Origin: Steroidobacteraceae bacterium
GTDB taxonomy: Bacteria > Pseudomonadota > Gammaproteobacteria > Steroidobacterales > Steroidobacteraceae
NCBI GenBank assembly: GCA_019187185.1
Contig: JABAQU010000023.1
Span: forward strand, 62,001 to 126,000
DNA: 64,000 nucleotides
Reading direction: 5' to 3'
Of the stretch, positions 49,210-59,481 are shown one piece after another (position 1 is the first letter of the stretch; each line of letters opens with the position of its first letter). A model generated the notes under the pieces. The model was not told the origin of the DNA and made no database searches. It saw only the letters and a program-made list of their open reading frames with translations. The translations under genes and the position numbers were made by a program.

Positions 49210-51680
49210 ACCTCGTCATCGTCGAATCGCCCGCGAAAGCGCGCACGATCAAGAAGTACCTCGGCAAGGGTTTCGAGGTGCTCGCCTCCTATGGCCACGT
49301 GCGCGACCTCGTGCCGAAGGAAGGCGCGGTCGACCCCGATCGCGCGTTCGCGATGCAGTATCGCGTGATCGAGAAGAACGAACGCCACGTCGATGCGATC
49401 GCGCGCGCGCTGAAGAAGGCCGACGCGCTGTACCTCGCGACCGACCCCGACCGCGAAGGCGAGGCCATCTCCTGGCACCTGCGCGAACTGCTCGAGGATC
49501 GCGGCGCGCTCGACGGCAAGGACGTGCACCGCGTCGCCTTCTATGAGGTGACGAAGAACGCGATCCGCCAGGCCATCGAGAACCCCCGCGGCCTGTCGAT
49601 GGATCTCGTCAACGCCCAGCAGGCGCGGCGCGCGCTCGACTATCTCGTCGGCTTCAACCTCTCGCCGCTCCTGTGGAAGAAAGTGCGCCGCGGACTTTCG
49701 GCCGGGCGCGTGCAGAGCCCCGCGCTGCGCATGATCTGCGAGCGCGAGGAGGAGATCCAGCGCTTCGAGGCGCGGGAGTACTGGACGATCGACGCCGAAG
49801 GCGAGCACTCCGCGCAGCGCTTTCCGCTGAAGCTCGTCGAGTACGACGGCGCGAAGGTCGAACAGTTCAGCTTCACGGATGCGGGCGCGGCGCACGCGGT
49901 CGAGCAGGCACTGCTCGCCGCCGCGGGTGCGGGCGCCGGCACGCCCGGCCGGCTCACCGTGCAGCGCATCGAGCGCAAGCAGCGCCGCAGGAACCCCGCG
50001 CCGCCGTTCACCACCTCGACGCTGCAGCAGGAAGCCGCGCGCAAGCTCGGCTACTCGGCCCAGCGCACGATGCGCCTCGCGCAGCAGCTGTACGAGGGCG
50101 TGGACTACGGCGAGGGCAGCGTCGGACTCATCACCTACATGCGCACCGATTCGGTGTCGCTCGCGCAGGACGCCGTCGGCGAGATCCGCGGCGTCATCGC
50201 GCAGCTCTACGGCAAGGAAGCGCTCGCCGACGAAGTGCGCGTGTACAAGGTCAAGTCGCGCAACGCGCAGGAAGCGCACGAGGCCGTGCGCCCCACGTCC
50301 GCGGCAATCACGCCGCAGCTGATCGAGGGGCGCATCGACCCCGACCAGTGGAAGCTCTACGCGCTCATCTGGAAGCGCGCGGTCGCGTGCCAGATGGCGC
50401 ATGCCGTGTTCGACACGGTGGCCATCGACATGGTGCCCGGCGCGGCGTCCGGCGGGCACGTGCTGCGCGCGAACGGCTCGACGCTCGTGAAGCCGGGCTA
50501 CATCGCGGTGTACCAGGAAGGCCACGACGACAAGGCCGACGACGATTCCGACCATGTGCTGCCGCCGATGCAGGAAGGCGACGCCGTCACGCTCCTCGGC
50601 GTGCACCCGGCGCAGCATTTCACCGAACCGCCGCCACGCTATTCCGAGGCGTCGCTCGTCAAGGCGCTCGAGGAGCACGGCATCGGCCGCCCCTCGACCT
50701 ACGCGTCGATCATCTCGACGCTGAAGGACCGCGAATACGTCGACATGGACAGCCGGCGGTTCATTCCGACCGACATCGGCAAGATCGTCAACTCGTTCCT
50801 GTCGAAGCACTTCCACCGCTATGTCGAGTACGGCTTCACCGCCGCGATGGAAGACGAACTCGACGCGGTGTCGCGCGGCGAGGAGAACTGGACGCAGCCG
50901 CTCGAGAAATTCTGGAAGCCCTTCATCGACCTTGTCGAGCACACCGAGAAAAACGTCTCGCGCGAGGAAGTCGCGCAGTCGCGCGAACTCGGCCGCGACC
51001 CGGCGAGTGGCAAGCCCGTGTCCGTGCGCATGGGGCGTTTCGGCCCGTTCGTGCAGATCGGCACGAAGGACGACGAGGAAAAGCCGCGCTTCGCCGGCCT
51101 GCGGCCGGGCCAGAAGATGGACCGGATCACGTTCGAGGAAGCGATGGAGCTGTTCAAGCTGCCGCGCAACCTCGGCGCCACGCCGGAAGGCGAGCCCGTG
51201 CAGGCGAACATCGGCCGCTTCGGCCCATACGTGAAGTACGGACCGAAATACGTCTCGCTGAAGCTCGACGATCCGTACACGATCACGCTCGAGCGCGCGC
51301 TCGAGGTGATCGCCGAAAAGAAGGTGGCCGACGCCAACCGGATCATCCAGGACTTCGGCGTCGACGACATCCAGGTGTTGAACGGCCGCTATGGACCGTA
51401 CATCACCGACAGGCGCAAGAACGCGAAGATCCCGAAGGACCGCGACCCGAAGACGCTCACGCTCGAGGAATGCCGCGCCTTGCTCGCGGCGGCGCCGGAG
51501 CGCGGCGGCCGGTTCGGGCGTGGCCGGGGGCGTGGCGCGGCGAAGGCACCGGCGGTGACGGCACCTGCCCCGGCGCCGGCCGAGGCTGCGAAGCCCCGGG
51601 CGGCCGCGAAAAAGAAGGTGGCTCCGAAGAAGAAGGCTGCGGCAAGGAAAAAGGCGCCGGCCCGCAAGAAGACGGCCTGA
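49206..51680 (+). CDS. topA: DNA topoisomerase I
   Basis: The TTG at 49206 gives NLVIVESPAKARTIKKYLG, the normal start, and overlaps the smg stop by four bases; the longer frame adds 33 residues that read through smg. The 824-residue enzyme relaxes negative supercoils. It has a Toprim domain (residues 1-130, ATDPDREGEAISWHL), the active-site Tyr311 in GLITYMRTDSVSLA and HEAVRPTS. The C-terminus lacks the four-cysteine zinc fingers of the E. coli enzyme. Instead it has repeated GRFGPFVQIG, GRFGPYVKYGP and GRYGPYITD segments (Topoisom_Repeat type) and a tail of Lys and Ala (KKKVAPKKKAAARKKAP). Confidence 0.97.
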   Translation: MNLVIVESPAKARTIKKYLGKGFEVLASYGHVRDLVPKEGAVDPDRAFAMQYRVIEKNERHVDAIARALKKADALYLATDPDREGEAISWHLRELLEDRGALDGKDVHRVAFYEVTKNAIRQAIENPRGLSMDLVNAQQARRALDYLVGFNLSPLLWKKVRRGLSAGRVQSPALRMICEREEEIQRFEAREYWTIDAEGEHSAQRFPLKLVEYDGAKVEQFSFTDAGAAHAVEQALLAAAGAGAGTPGRLTVQRIERKQRRRNPAPPFTTSTLQQEAARKLGYSAQRTMRLAQQLYEGVDYGEGSVGLITYMRTDSVSLAQDAVGEIRGVIAQLYGKEALADEVRVYKVKSRNAQEAHEAVRPTSAAITPQLIEGRIDPDQWKLYALIWKRAVACQMAHAVFDTVAIDMVPGAASGGHVLRANGSTLVKPGYIAVYQEGHDDKADDDSDHVLPPMQEGDAVTLLGVHPAQHFTEPPPRYSEASLVKALEEHGIGRPSTYASIISTLKDREYVDMDSRRFIPTDIGKIVNSFLSKHFHRYVEYGFTAAMEDELDAVSRGEENWTQPLEKFWKPFIDLVEHTEKNVSREEVAQSRELGRDPASGKPVSVRMGRFGPFVQIGTKDDEEKPRFAGLRPGQKMDRITFEEAMELFKLPRNLGATPEGEPVQANIGRFGPYVKYGPKYVSLKLDDPYTITLERALEVIAEKKVADANRIIQDFGVDDIQVLNGRYGPYITDRRKNAKIPKDRDPKTLTLEECRALLAAAPERGGRFGRGRGRGAAKAPAVTAPAPAPAEAAKPRAAAKKKVAPKKKAAARKKAPARKKTA

Positions 51681-51689
51681 GGTCGCAGG

Positions 51690-52571
51690 ATGAAGTACCG
51701 GCATGCGTTTCACGCCGGGAACTTCGCGGACGTGCACAAGCACGTGGCGCTGCTCGCGCTGCTGCGGGCCATGCAACGCAAGGACAAGGGGCTCTTCTTT
51801 CTCGACACGCACGCAGGCCGTGGGCGCTACGCGCTCGGCAGCGGCGATGCGCGCACGAGCGGCGAGGCGCAGCACGGCGCGCTCGCGGTGCTCGCGGCCC
51901 AGCGCACCGCGCGGAATGCAGACCCGACCGTGGCCGGGGCGCCCGAACTCGCGGACTATGCCGGCGTCGTGGAAGCCTGGCGGCGCCGTGCCGACGCGCG
52001 CCACGACTATCCGGGCTCGGCAGTCCTCGCTGCCGAGCTGCTGAGGCCCCAGGACCGCGGCATCGCCGTCGAGACCCAGCCCGCCGAGTTCGAAGCCCTG
52101 CGCAGGACGCTCGGGCGAGTCGCCCGCGTGACCGCCGAACACGGCGACGGCTGGCTGCGGCTGCGGGCCCTCCTGCCACCGGCGGAACGGCGCGGCCTCC
52201 TCCTCATCGACCCGCCGTACGAGGACACGAAAGGCGACTTCCGGGCCGGCGCAGGGGCCGTACACGAGGCACTCGCCCGCTTCGCGACGGGCGTGATCGC
52301 GCTGTGGTATCCGGTGAAGGACGCGCGCGACACCGACCTCTGGCTCGCGGCACTCGCGCGCGGCCTCCATCGCCCGGCCCTCGCGGCGGAACTGTGGATC
52401 CACCCGCCGGACTCGCGCGCGGGGCTGAACGGCTCGGGGCTCGTGGTCGTCAATCCGCCATACCAGTGGGCGGAGCGCTGCGCGGCGTGGCAGCCGGCGC
52501 TGTTGCGCGCGCTCGGCGCGGAGTCCTCGGGCGGAACACGCGTCGTCTCGCTCGCCGGCGAAAATCGGTAA
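51690..52571 (+). CDS. rlmJ: 23S rRNA (adenine-2030-N6)-methyltransferase RlmJ
   Basis: The 293-residue protein begins MKYRHAFHAGNFADVHKHVALLALL, the family signature, nine bases after topA. FLDTHAGRGRYAL forms the SAM site and LLLIDPPYEDTKGDF holds the catalytic DPPY motif for N6-adenine methylation. The end NGSGLVVVNPPYQW is also conserved. It modifies A2030 of 23S rRNA. Confidence 0.95.
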   Translation: MKYRHAFHAGNFADVHKHVALLALLRAMQRKDKGLFFLDTHAGRGRYALGSGDARTSGEAQHGALAVLAAQRTARNADPTVAGAPELADYAGVVEAWRRRADARHDYPGSAVLAAELLRPQDRGIAVETQPAEFEALRRTLGRVARVTAEHGDGWLRLRALLPPAERRGLLLIDPPYEDTKGDFRAGAGAVHEALARFATGVIALWYPVKDARDTDLWLAALARGLHRPALAAELWIHPPDSRAGLNGSGLVVVNPPYQWAERCAAWQPALLRALGAESSGGTRVVSLAGENR

Positions 52572-52581
52572 GCTCCCGCCC

Positions 52582-53433
52582 ATGACGATCGAGTCACGGG
52601 ACGATGTCGATCAGTACGGGGTCGTCGGCCACCCGGTTGCGCACAGCCGCTCGCCGTTCATCCACGGCCTCTTCGCGCGCCAGACGGGCGAGCGCATGAC
52701 CTACCGCCTGTACGACGTGCAACCCGACGATTTCGTCACGACGGTCACCGGGTTTTTCTCCGGTGGCGGCCGCGGCCTCAATGTCACGATTCCGCACAAG
52801 CCGGCGGCGGCGGCCTTCGCACACACGCTGACGCCGCGCGCGGAAGTGGCCCGCGCCGTGAACACGCTGGCGGTAGAGCCCGACGGGTCGATACTCGGCG
52901 ACAACACCGACGGCGCGGGCCTCGTGCGGGACCTCAGGAGCAACCTCGGCATCGCGATCGAGGGCCGGCGCGTGCTGATCCTCGGCGCCGGCGGCGCGAC
53001 ACGCGGCATCGTCGCACCACTGCTCGAACTCGGACCGGCCACGCTCGCGATCGCCAACCGCACCGCCGATCGCGCCCGCGTCGTCGCCGCGAGTTTCGCG
53101 GACATCGGTGCCGTGACCGGTTGCGGCTTCAATGACATCGAGGGTCGTCCGTGGGATCTCGTGCTGAATGCCACGGCGGCGAGCCTCGGCGGGGGCCGGC
53201 CCGATGTCTCCCCGGCCGTGATCGGCAAGAGCACGATCTGCTACGACCTCGCGTATGGCACGGAACTCACGCCGTTCCTGTCCTGGGCGCTCGCCGAAGG
53301 CGCTGCCGGCGCGCATCTCGGCTGGGGCATGCTGGTCGAACAGGCGGCCGAGTCGTTCTATCTCTGGCGCGGCGTGCGCCCCGACACGCGGGCCGTGATC
53401 GACGTGCTCAAGGACTGGCGCACGTCGTCGTAG
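52582..53433 (+). CDS. aroE: shikimate dehydrogenase
   Basis: The 283-residue enzyme reduces 3-dehydroshikimate with NADPH in aromatic amino acid synthesis. It shows YGVVGHPVAHSRSPFIHGLFA, GLNVTIPHKPAA (catalytic Lys), GDNTDGAGLVRDL (catalytic Asp), the NADP fold VLILGAGGATRGIVAPLLE with ANRT, and [16 protein letters not shown] near the end. TAAGCT, which includes the rlmJ stop codon, lies seven bases before the start. Its last 76 bases overlap the 3' end of the opposite-strand LigD-type gene. Confidence 0.97.
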   Translation: MTIESRDDVDQYGVVGHPVAHSRSPFIHGLFARQTGERMTYRLYDVQPDDFVTTVTGFFSGGGRGLNVTIPHKPAAAAFAHTLTPRAEVARAVNTLAVEPDGSILGDNTDGAGLVRDLRSNLGIAIEGRRVLILGAGGATRGIVAPLLELGPATLAIANRTADRARVVAASFADIGAVTGCGFNDIEGRPWDLVLNATAASLGGGRPDVSPAVIGKSTICYDLAYGTELTPFLSWALAEGAAGAHLGWGMLVEQAAESFYLWRGVRPDTRAVIDVLKDWRTSS

Positions 53434-54197
53434 CCCGACCACTGGCGTTCCCGCTCGCTCGCCGCCGCCGCATCGAGAGCGCGCAGCGTGTATCGGGGCA
53501 GCACATCGCTCGATTCGACCTCGCGCCACGACAGAGGCACCGCAACCGGCACGCCGGGACGCCACCGCGGACTGAACGCGGCCACGGCCGACGCCCCGCG
53601 CGCATTGCGCAGATAGTCGATGAACACCTTGCCCTGCCGTGCCGTAGCCCCCGGGCGAGCGGTGTAGTCGTCCGGCGCGGCACGTGCAAAGTGCTGCGAG
53701 ACCGCCCGCGAGAAATCGAGCACGCGCACCCAGCGCGGGCGCGGCACCGTGAGCGGCACGACGACATGGAGCCCGCTGCCCCCGGTCGATTTCGCGAACG
53801 AGACGAGTCCGAGGTCCGCGAGGAAATCGCGAACGGCGCAGGCCGCAGCGCGCAGCCGGGCCCACGGCAGGCCCGCACCCGGATCGAGATCGAACGTGAG
53901 CCGGTCCGCGCACGCCACGAACCCGCGCTTCGTGCCGGCGGTGTGCAGTTCGACGACGCCGAGCTGCGCGAGCGCCGCGAGGTCCGCGCGCGTGTCGCAC
54001 GTGGCGACTCCACGCGCCCCCGGAATATGGCGCTGGAAGAAGGGTGCCCGATCACCGGCGAACCGCAGTACCGACAACGGCCGGCCGGCGAGTTGCGGCA
54101 GGAGGGTACCCGCGACCGCATCGAACCACGCGGCGAGTTCGGCTTTCGTGACGCCGTCGCCGGGGTAGAGCACGCGTTCGGGGTGTGTCAGCCTCAC
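53358..54197 (-). CDS. stand-alone LigD-type DNA polymerase/primase domain
   Basis: The start is a GTG at 54197 that overlaps the gorA stop (GTGA), giving 279 residues. The sequence opens [28 protein letters not shown], then LSVLRFAG and HTAG. It holds the active-site acidic pair [10 protein letters not shown] (DxD), [14 protein letters not shown] and [20 protein letters not shown]. This is the polymerase (PolDom) part of LigD, used in non-homologous end joining for gap filling and ribonucleotide addition. No Ku or ATP-dependent ligase domain is in the window. The last 76 bases overlap aroE tail to tail; the end of the frame after about residue 250 looks unconserved. Co-translation with gorA is inferred from the overlap. 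Confidence 0.86.
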   Translation of the reverse strand: MRLTHPERVLYPGDGVTKAELAAWFDAVAGTLLPQLAGRPLSVLRFAGDRAPFFQRHIPGARGVATCDTRADLAALAQLGVVELHTAGTKRGFVACADRLTFDLDPGAGLPWARLRAAACAVRDFLADLGLVSFAKSTGGSGLHVVVPLTVPRPRWVRVLDFSRAVSQHFARAAPDDYTARPGATARQGKVFIDYLRNARGASAVAAFSPRWRPGVPVAVPLSWREVESSDVLPRYTLRALDAAAASERERQWSGYDDVRQSLSTSITARVSGRTPRQR

Positions 54198-55540
54198 ATC
54201 GTGACGAATTCCTCGGCGCTCGTCGGGTGGATCGCGACGGTGTCGTCGAAGTCGCGCTTGCGCGCGCCCATTCTCACCGCGACGGCGAAGCCTTGCAGCA
54301 TCTCGTCGGCGCCCTCGCCGATCACGTGCAGCCCGACGATGCGCTCGTCGGGACCCGCGACGACCAGCTTCATTTCGGCGCGCGGCTTGCGGGCCGTCAG
54401 CGCGTGGTACATCGGCACGAAGCCCGATGTGTAGGTGCGCACGGCCGCATCGCCGTGGCGCGCGCGCGCCTCGGCCTCGGTGAGCCCGACCGTACCGATC
54501 GGCGGATGCGTGAAAATGACGGTCGGCACGTTCTCGTAGTCGAGATGGCGACCCGTCATGCCGCCGTAAAGCCGGTCCGACAGGCGCCGCCCGGCCGCAA
54601 TCGCCACCGGTGTCAACGGCAGCCGGCCCGTCACGTCGCCGATCGCGAATACGTGTGCGGCGCTCGTCTGCTGCCAAGCGTCGACCTTCACGAATCCCGT
54701 CGCGTCGAGCTCGACCCCCGCGAGTGCGAGCCCGAGGTCGTCGACCGCCGGCTCGCGCCCGGCGGCCCACAGCAGGTAATCGACGGGCGGCAGCACGCGC
54801 CCGTCTTCGAGCGTGAGCTCGAGCGCATCGCCCTTCGTCGCGAGCGACGCGGCGCGCGCGGCGGTAACGATCTCGATACCCGATTCGCGCAGGGCGCGCA
54901 TTGCGCCCGCACCGAGCATCGCATCGAACGAGCGCAGCACGCTGTCGTACCGGATCGCGAGCGTCACTTCCGAACCGAGCGCCGCCAGGATCCCTGCGAG
55001 TTCCACCGCGACATAACCGCTGCCCGCGATCAGTGTGCGCGCCGGCACGGCCTCGAGCCCGAAGAAGCCGTCCGAATCGATGCAACGCTCGCCGCCCGGG
55101 AACAGCGCGCGCTGCGGCCGGCCGCCGGTGGCGATCACGATGCGTTCGGCCCGCAACCTGCGTTCGCCGACCGCGAGCTCGTGCGTGCCCGCAAACCGTG
55201 CGCGGCCGCGGACCAGCGCGACGCCACGCCTGTCGAGGTTCTGCGCATAAATGTCGTTCAGCCGCGCGACATAGGCATCGCGCTTCGCCTTGAGCGCGCC
55301 GAAATCGAGCCCGCGCACATCGAGCGCGAAGCCGTAGTCGGCGGCGTCCTCGAGCCCTGCCGCCAGCTCCGCCGCGTTCCACATCACCTTCTTCGGCACG
55401 CAACCGACGTTGACGCAGGTGCCGCCGAGGCGGCCGGATTCGATCACCACGGCGCGCGCGCCGTACTGCGCCGCGCGCTGCGCGCAGGCGAGCCCGCCGC
55501 TGCCGCCACCGATGACGGCGAGGTCGTAGTTTTCAGGCAT
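54194..55540 (-). CDS. gorA: glutathione-disulfide reductase
   Basis: The 448-residue FAD enzyme reduces oxidised glutathione with NADPH. It shows [20 protein letters not shown], the redox-active Cys42 and Cys47 in [12 protein letters not shown], the NADPH fold [20 protein letters not shown] followed by Arg residues in [11 protein letters not shown] as expected for NADPH, AIGDVTG, and a C-terminal dimer domain with [11 protein letters not shown] carrying the catalytic His. It shares a 31-base divergent gap with prlC and ends on the start of the LigD-type gene. Confidence 0.95.
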   Translation of the reverse strand: MPENYDLAVIGGGSGGLACAQRAAQYGARAVVIESGRLGGTCVNVGCVPKKVMWNAAELAAGLEDAADYGFALDVRGLDFGALKAKRDAYVARLNDIYAQNLDRRGVALVRGRARFAGTHELAVGERRLRAERIVIATGGRPQRALFPGGERCIDSDGFFGLEAVPARTLIAGSGYVAVELAGILAALGSEVTLAIRYDSVLRSFDAMLGAGAMRALRESGIEIVTAARAASLATKGDALELTLEDGRVLPPVDYLLWAAGREPAVDDLGLALAGVELDATGFVKVDAWQQTSAAHVFAIGDVTGRLPLTPVAIAAGRRLSDRLYGGMTGRHLDYENVPTVIFTHPPIGTVGLTEAEARARHGDAAVRTYTSGFVPMYHALTARKPRAEMKLVVAGPDERIVGLHVIGEGADEMLQGFAVAVRMGARKRDFDDTVAIHPTSAEEFVTM

Positions 55541-55544
55541 TTCG

Positions 55545-55566
55545 CATTGTACACACGGCTACAATG
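55545..55566. promoter_or_regulatory. symmetric divergent -10 boxes between gorA and prlC
   Basis: CATTGTA at 55545-55551 and TACAATG at 55560-55566 form an inverted repeat with eight bases between. Each arm is a TACAAT -10-like box for the gene on its side, with only five bases to the gorA ATG and six to the prlC ATG. Both genes would therefore be read from nearly leaderless transcripts from overlapping promoters. The palindrome could also bind a regulator. Confidence 0.45.
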
Positions 55567-55571
55567 ACGGC

Positions 55572-57587
55572 ATGACGAACCCCCTGCTGTCCGACGAGTT
55601 GCTGCCGCATTTCGCCGCGATCCGCCCGGAACATGTCGAGCCCGCGATCCGCTCCCTGCTCGAGTCGAGCCGCTCGCAGGTCGCCGCGATCGAAGCCACG
55701 GATCCGCCGACTTTCGCGACGGTCGTCGAGCCGCTCGAAGAACTCGGCCATCGCCTGAGCCGTACGTGGTCGCCGGTGAGCCACCTGAACGCAGTCATGA
55801 ATTCGACGCCGCTGCGGGAGGCCTTCAACGCGTGCCTGCCGCTCATCACCGACTACCAGACCGATCTCGCGCAGAGCACGGCACTCTATCGCGCGTATGC
55901 CGCGGTGGCCGAGCGCGAGGCCGCCACGCTCGATCCGGTGCAGCGCCGCGTCGTCGAGCAGATGCTGCGCGATTTCCGCCTCGCGGGCGTCGCGCTCGAA
56001 CCGCAGAAGAAGCAACGGTTCAAGGCGGTCATGCTCGAGCTCGCCGGACTGCAGTCGAAGTTCGAGGAGAACGTGCTCGATGCGACCAACGCCTGGCGAC
56101 GGCATGTCACCGATCCGGCCGAGCTCGCAGGTCTCAACGAGGCGATCGTCGAGCAGGCGCGCCAGCGCGCGCACGATGCACGCCAGGAGGGCTGGGTGCT
56201 CACGCTCGACCAGCCGACCTATGTCGCCGTGATCACCGACGCCGAATCACCGGCCCTGCGCCGCGATTTCTACGAGGCCTGGACCACCCGCGCATCGGAC
56301 CAGGGGCCGCTCGCGGGGCGCTGGGACAACACGCAGGCCATGGAGGACATCCTGCGGCTGCGGCACGAAGCGGCGACACTGCTCGGCTACGGCAACTTCG
56401 CGGACTATGCGCTCGCAACGCGCATGGCGAAGAGCGTGCCGGAGGTCATCGAGTTCCTGCACAGCCTCGCGCGCGCCGCGCGCCCGGCAGCGCAGCGCGA
56501 ATTCGCCGAGCTCGAGACATTTGCCGGCGGCAAGCTCGAGCCGTGGGACGTGGCCTTCTGGGCCGAACGCCTGCAACGCAGCCGCTTCTCGGTCTCGCAG
56601 GAGGAGTTGCGGCCGTACTTCCCGCTGCCGCGCGTGCTCGCGGGCCTGTTCGGGGTCGCCGAGCGCCTGTTCGGCATCCGGATCGTCGAACGCGGCGGGG
56701 TCGAGGTGTGGCACGACGACGTGCGCTACTTCGTGATCGAGGCGCGCGGCGCCACGGTCGGCAGCTTCTTCCTCGACCCCTACGCCCGTGCCCACAAGCG
56801 CAGCGGCGCGTGGATGGACGATTGCGTCGGGCGCAAGGTCACCACCGGCGGCTCGACCAATCCCGTCGCCTATCTCGTCTGCAACTTCCTGCCGCCGACG
56901 GGCGCGCAGCCGGCACTGCTCACGCACGACGACGTCGTGACGCTGTTTCACGAGTTCGGCCACGGGCTGCACCACATGCTGACCCGCGTCGCCTACCCGA
57001 GCCTCGCCGGCATCAACGGCGTCGCGTGGGATGCAGTGGAGCTGCCGAGCCAGTTCTTCGAGAACTATGCGTGGCACGAAGGCGTGCTCGGCGAGATATC
57101 GGCGCATTATTCGACCGGCGCGCCGTTGCCCGCGGACAAGCAGCGCCAGCTGATGGCGACCCGCAGCTTCCACGCGGGCCTCGCGACGATGCGCCAGCTC
57201 GAGTTCGCGCTGTTCGACTTCCTGCTGCATGCGCGCTACGCGCCCGAACGCGGCGGCCGCGTGCTCGAGACGCTCGCCGAGGTGCGGCGGGAAGTCAGTG
57301 TGATACCGGCGCCCGCGTGGAACCGCTTTCCGCACAGCTTCGGCCATGTGTTTGCCGGCGGCTATGCGGCGGGGTACTACAGCTACAAGTGGGCGGAAGT
57401 GCTCGCCGCCGATGCGTTCTCCGCCTTCGAGGAAGCGGGCGTCTTCAACCGCGCGACGGCCGACCGCTTCCTCGACTCGATCCTCTCGCGCGGCGGCAGC
57501 CGCGATCCGCTCGAAGCCTTCGTCGAGTTTCGCGGCAGGAAGCCCGACATCGCCCCGCTCCTGCGCCAGCACGGCATCGCCGCCTGA
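55572..57587 (+). CDS. prlC: oligopeptidase A (M3 family metallopeptidase)
   Basis: The 671-residue protein opens [24 protein letters not shown], as PrlC does. The zinc site is HEFGH at residues 460-464 ([14 protein letters not shown]) with the downstream Glu in [41 protein letters not shown] is the usual C-terminal substrate region. The enzyme degrades short peptides and signal-peptide fragments in the cytoplasm. Its stop overlaps the xthA start by one base. Confidence 0.96.
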   Translation: MTNPLLSDELLPHFAAIRPEHVEPAIRSLLESSRSQVAAIEATDPPTFATVVEPLEELGHRLSRTWSPVSHLNAVMNSTPLREAFNACLPLITDYQTDLAQSTALYRAYAAVAEREAATLDPVQRRVVEQMLRDFRLAGVALEPQKKQRFKAVMLELAGLQSKFEENVLDATNAWRRHVTDPAELAGLNEAIVEQARQRAHDARQEGWVLTLDQPTYVAVITDAESPALRRDFYEAWTTRASDQGPLAGRWDNTQAMEDILRLRHEAATLLGYGNFADYALATRMAKSVPEVIEFLHSLARAARPAAQREFAELETFAGGKLEPWDVAFWAERLQRSRFSVSQEELRPYFPLPRVLAGLFGVAERLFGIRIVERGGVEVWHDDVRYFVIEARGATVGSFFLDPYARAHKRSGAWMDDCVGRKVTTGGSTNPVAYLVCNFLPPTGAQPALLTHDDVVTLFHEFGHGLHHMLTRVAYPSLAGINGVAWDAVELPSQFFENYAWHEGVLGEISAHYSTGAPLPADKQRQLMATRSFHAGLATMRQLEFALFDFLLHARYAPERGGRVLETLAEVRREVSVIPAPAWNRFPHSFGHVFAGGYAAGYYSYKWAEVLAADAFSAFEEAGVFNRATADRFLDSILSRGGSRDPLEAFVEFRGRKPDIAPLLRQHGIAA

Positions 57588-58357
57588 TGCGCACGATCGC
57601 GACATGGAACGTCAATTCTCTGCGGGTGCGCCTGCCGCAGCTGACCGAATGGCTCGCGAGCCGGCCGGTGCACACGCTCGCGCTGCAGGAGACGAAGCTC
57701 GAGGACGGCGCCTTCCCGCGCGCCGAGCTCGAGGCGCTCGGCTACCAGGTCGCCTGCAACGGCCAGCGCACCTACAACGGCGTCGCGATCCTCGCCCGCG
57801 CACCACTGCACGACATCGTCACGGACATTGGGGGCTTCGAGGACCCGCAGCGCCGCGTGCTCGCGGCGACCATCGACGGCGTGCGTGTCGTGAACCTCTA
57901 CGTGCCGAACGGCCAGGCGGTCGGGTCCGACAAGTACGCGTACAAGCTGCGCTGGCTCGAGGCGCTGCGCGGCTGGCTGGCGCAGGAACTGGCGCGACAT
58001 TCGCAGCTCATCGTGCTCGGCGATTTCAACATCGCGCCGGAGGACCGCGACGTGCACGACCCGGCCAGGTGGGAAGGCTCGGTGCACGTCAGCGCACCGG
58101 AACGCACGGCGCTCGCCGCGCTCGTCGCGCTCGGTCTCGAGGACAGTTTTCGCCTGTTCGAGCAACCGCAAGACTCCTTCAGCTGGTGGGATTACCGCCA
58201 GGGCGCGTTTCGCCGCAATCACGGGCTGCGCATCGACCTGCTGCTCGTGTCGGCGGCGCTCGCCGCCCGCTGCCGGGAGTCCGCGATCGACCGTGAGCCG
58301 CGTCGCGCCGAGCGGCCGTCGGACCATGCGCCGGCCTACGCGAGCTTTGACATATAG
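57587..58357 (+). CDS. xthA: exodeoxyribonuclease III
   Basis: The 256-residue enzyme repairs abasic sites in DNA. It shows [28 protein letters not shown] (metal-binding Glu), [57 protein letters not shown] and SDHAP with the catalytic His. The ATG overlaps the prlC stop by one base (TGATG), implying coupled translation. Length and motif order are as expected. Confidence 0.96.
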   Translation: MRTIATWNVNSLRVRLPQLTEWLASRPVHTLALQETKLEDGAFPRAELEALGYQVACNGQRTYNGVAILARAPLHDIVTDIGGFEDPQRRVLAATIDGVRVVNLYVPNGQAVGSDKYAYKLRWLEALRGWLAQELARHSQLIVLGDFNIAPEDRDVHDPARWEGSVHVSAPERTALAALVALGLEDSFRLFEQPQDSFSWWDYRQGAFRRNHGLRIDLLLVSAALAARCRESAIDREPRRAERPSDHAPAYASFDI

Positions 58358-58455
58358 GCAGGCAAACCCTGAAGCGCCGGAAAGTGTGCGCTGCGTCGCT
58401 GGCGCGCTGTTTATCGGCGGCCTAGACTCGTGCAAGTTGACCGTCAGCGCGACCG

Positions 58456-59454
58456 ATGAAGCCCAACCGACGCAGCGACTTCGACGTCACGAACACCGTC
58501 CAGGTGAGTTCGCCCAACGCGGTCTGCGAAGCCGTCAAGAAGCTCTTCACTGCCACGTGGCCCGGCGCACCGTTCGACGCCGTCGTGCGCGCGTTCGACC
58601 GCCTGGATGAAGTGTTCTCGGGCCGCGACCCCCAGTACCACGCGCTCGACACCGTCTATCACGACACGCAGCACACGCTCGACATCACGCTCGCGATGGC
58701 GCGCCTCTGCGCGGGCTACGAGCGTGCGGCGCCGCCAGGGCGCTCCCTCGGCGCCGAACGCGCGACGATCGGCCTCATCACCGCGCTCTTCCACGACGTC
58801 GGTTACCTGCGCGAACGCAGCGACACGGTGACCCAGAACGGCGCGGAACTGACCGCCACGCACGTCGCGCGGGGCGCGAAGTTCCTCGAGCAGTATCTGC
58901 CGCAGGCGGGGTTCGAGAGCTGGGTGCCGATCGCGACCCAGATCATCCATTTCACGGGCTACGAAGTGCCGCTCGAGGCAATCGTCGTGTTCGACGAGCG
59001 CGACCGCAAGCTCGGCCATCTCCTCGGCACCGCCGACATGATCGCGCAGATGGCCGACCGCTGTTACCTCGAGAAGTGCCGCGACCGCCTGTACCCCGAG
59101 TTCGTGCTCGGCGGCTACGCGCTGCCGCTGTCGAACCAGGGCGCGCGGCAGGTGAAGTATGCGTCCGGCCTCGATCTCCTGCGCCAGACGCCCCAGTTCA
59201 TCGCCGAGACCCGCATGAAGCGCCTCGACGGCGTCTTCGGATCGGCCTACCGCTACGTCGAGGTCCTGTTCGACGGCACGAATCCGTACATGGAAGCGAT
59301 CGACCGCAACCTCGGGTTCCTGAAGCAGGTGCTGCGCAGCGAGAGCTGGCGCATGCTGCGGCGCAATCCGCCGGTCTTCGCCGCGGGTGACGATCCGCTC
59401 GCGACGACGCGCGGACTCGCGATGGGCTATATCCGCAAGGCCTGGAGCCAGTAG
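58456..59454 (+). CDS. HD-domain metal-dependent phosphohydrolase
   Basis: The 332-residue protein has an HD-type domain: YHDTQHTLDITLAMARLC near residue 70, ITALFHDVGYLRE with the HD pair near residue 113, THVARGAKFLEQYLP, IIHFTGYEVPL and GHLLGTADMIAQMADRCYLEK. These are the histidines and aspartates of a metal-dependent phosphohydrolase of the GGDEF/cyclic-nucleotide phosphodiesterase-like class. The substrate is unknown. It lies 98 bases downstream of xthA; that gap shows a TAGACT box near 58423 and nothing else. A GGDEF-EAL gene is close by, but no direct link is shown. Confidence 0.82.
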   Translation: MKPNRRSDFDVTNTVQVSSPNAVCEAVKKLFTATWPGAPFDAVVRAFDRLDEVFSGRDPQYHALDTVYHDTQHTLDITLAMARLCAGYERAAPPGRSLGAERATIGLITALFHDVGYLRERSDTVTQNGAELTATHVARGAKFLEQYLPQAGFESWVPIATQIIHFTGYEVPLEAIVVFDERDRKLGHLLGTADMIAQMADRCYLEKCRDRLYPEFVLGGYALPLSNQGARQVKYASGLDLLRQTPQFIAETRMKRLDGVFGSAYRYVEVLFDGTNPYMEAIDRNLGFLKQVLRSESWRMLRRNPPVFAAGDDPLATTRGLAMGYIRKAWSQ

Positions 59455-59481
59455 CCACGCCCCCGGGCGCGCGATGCGCGG

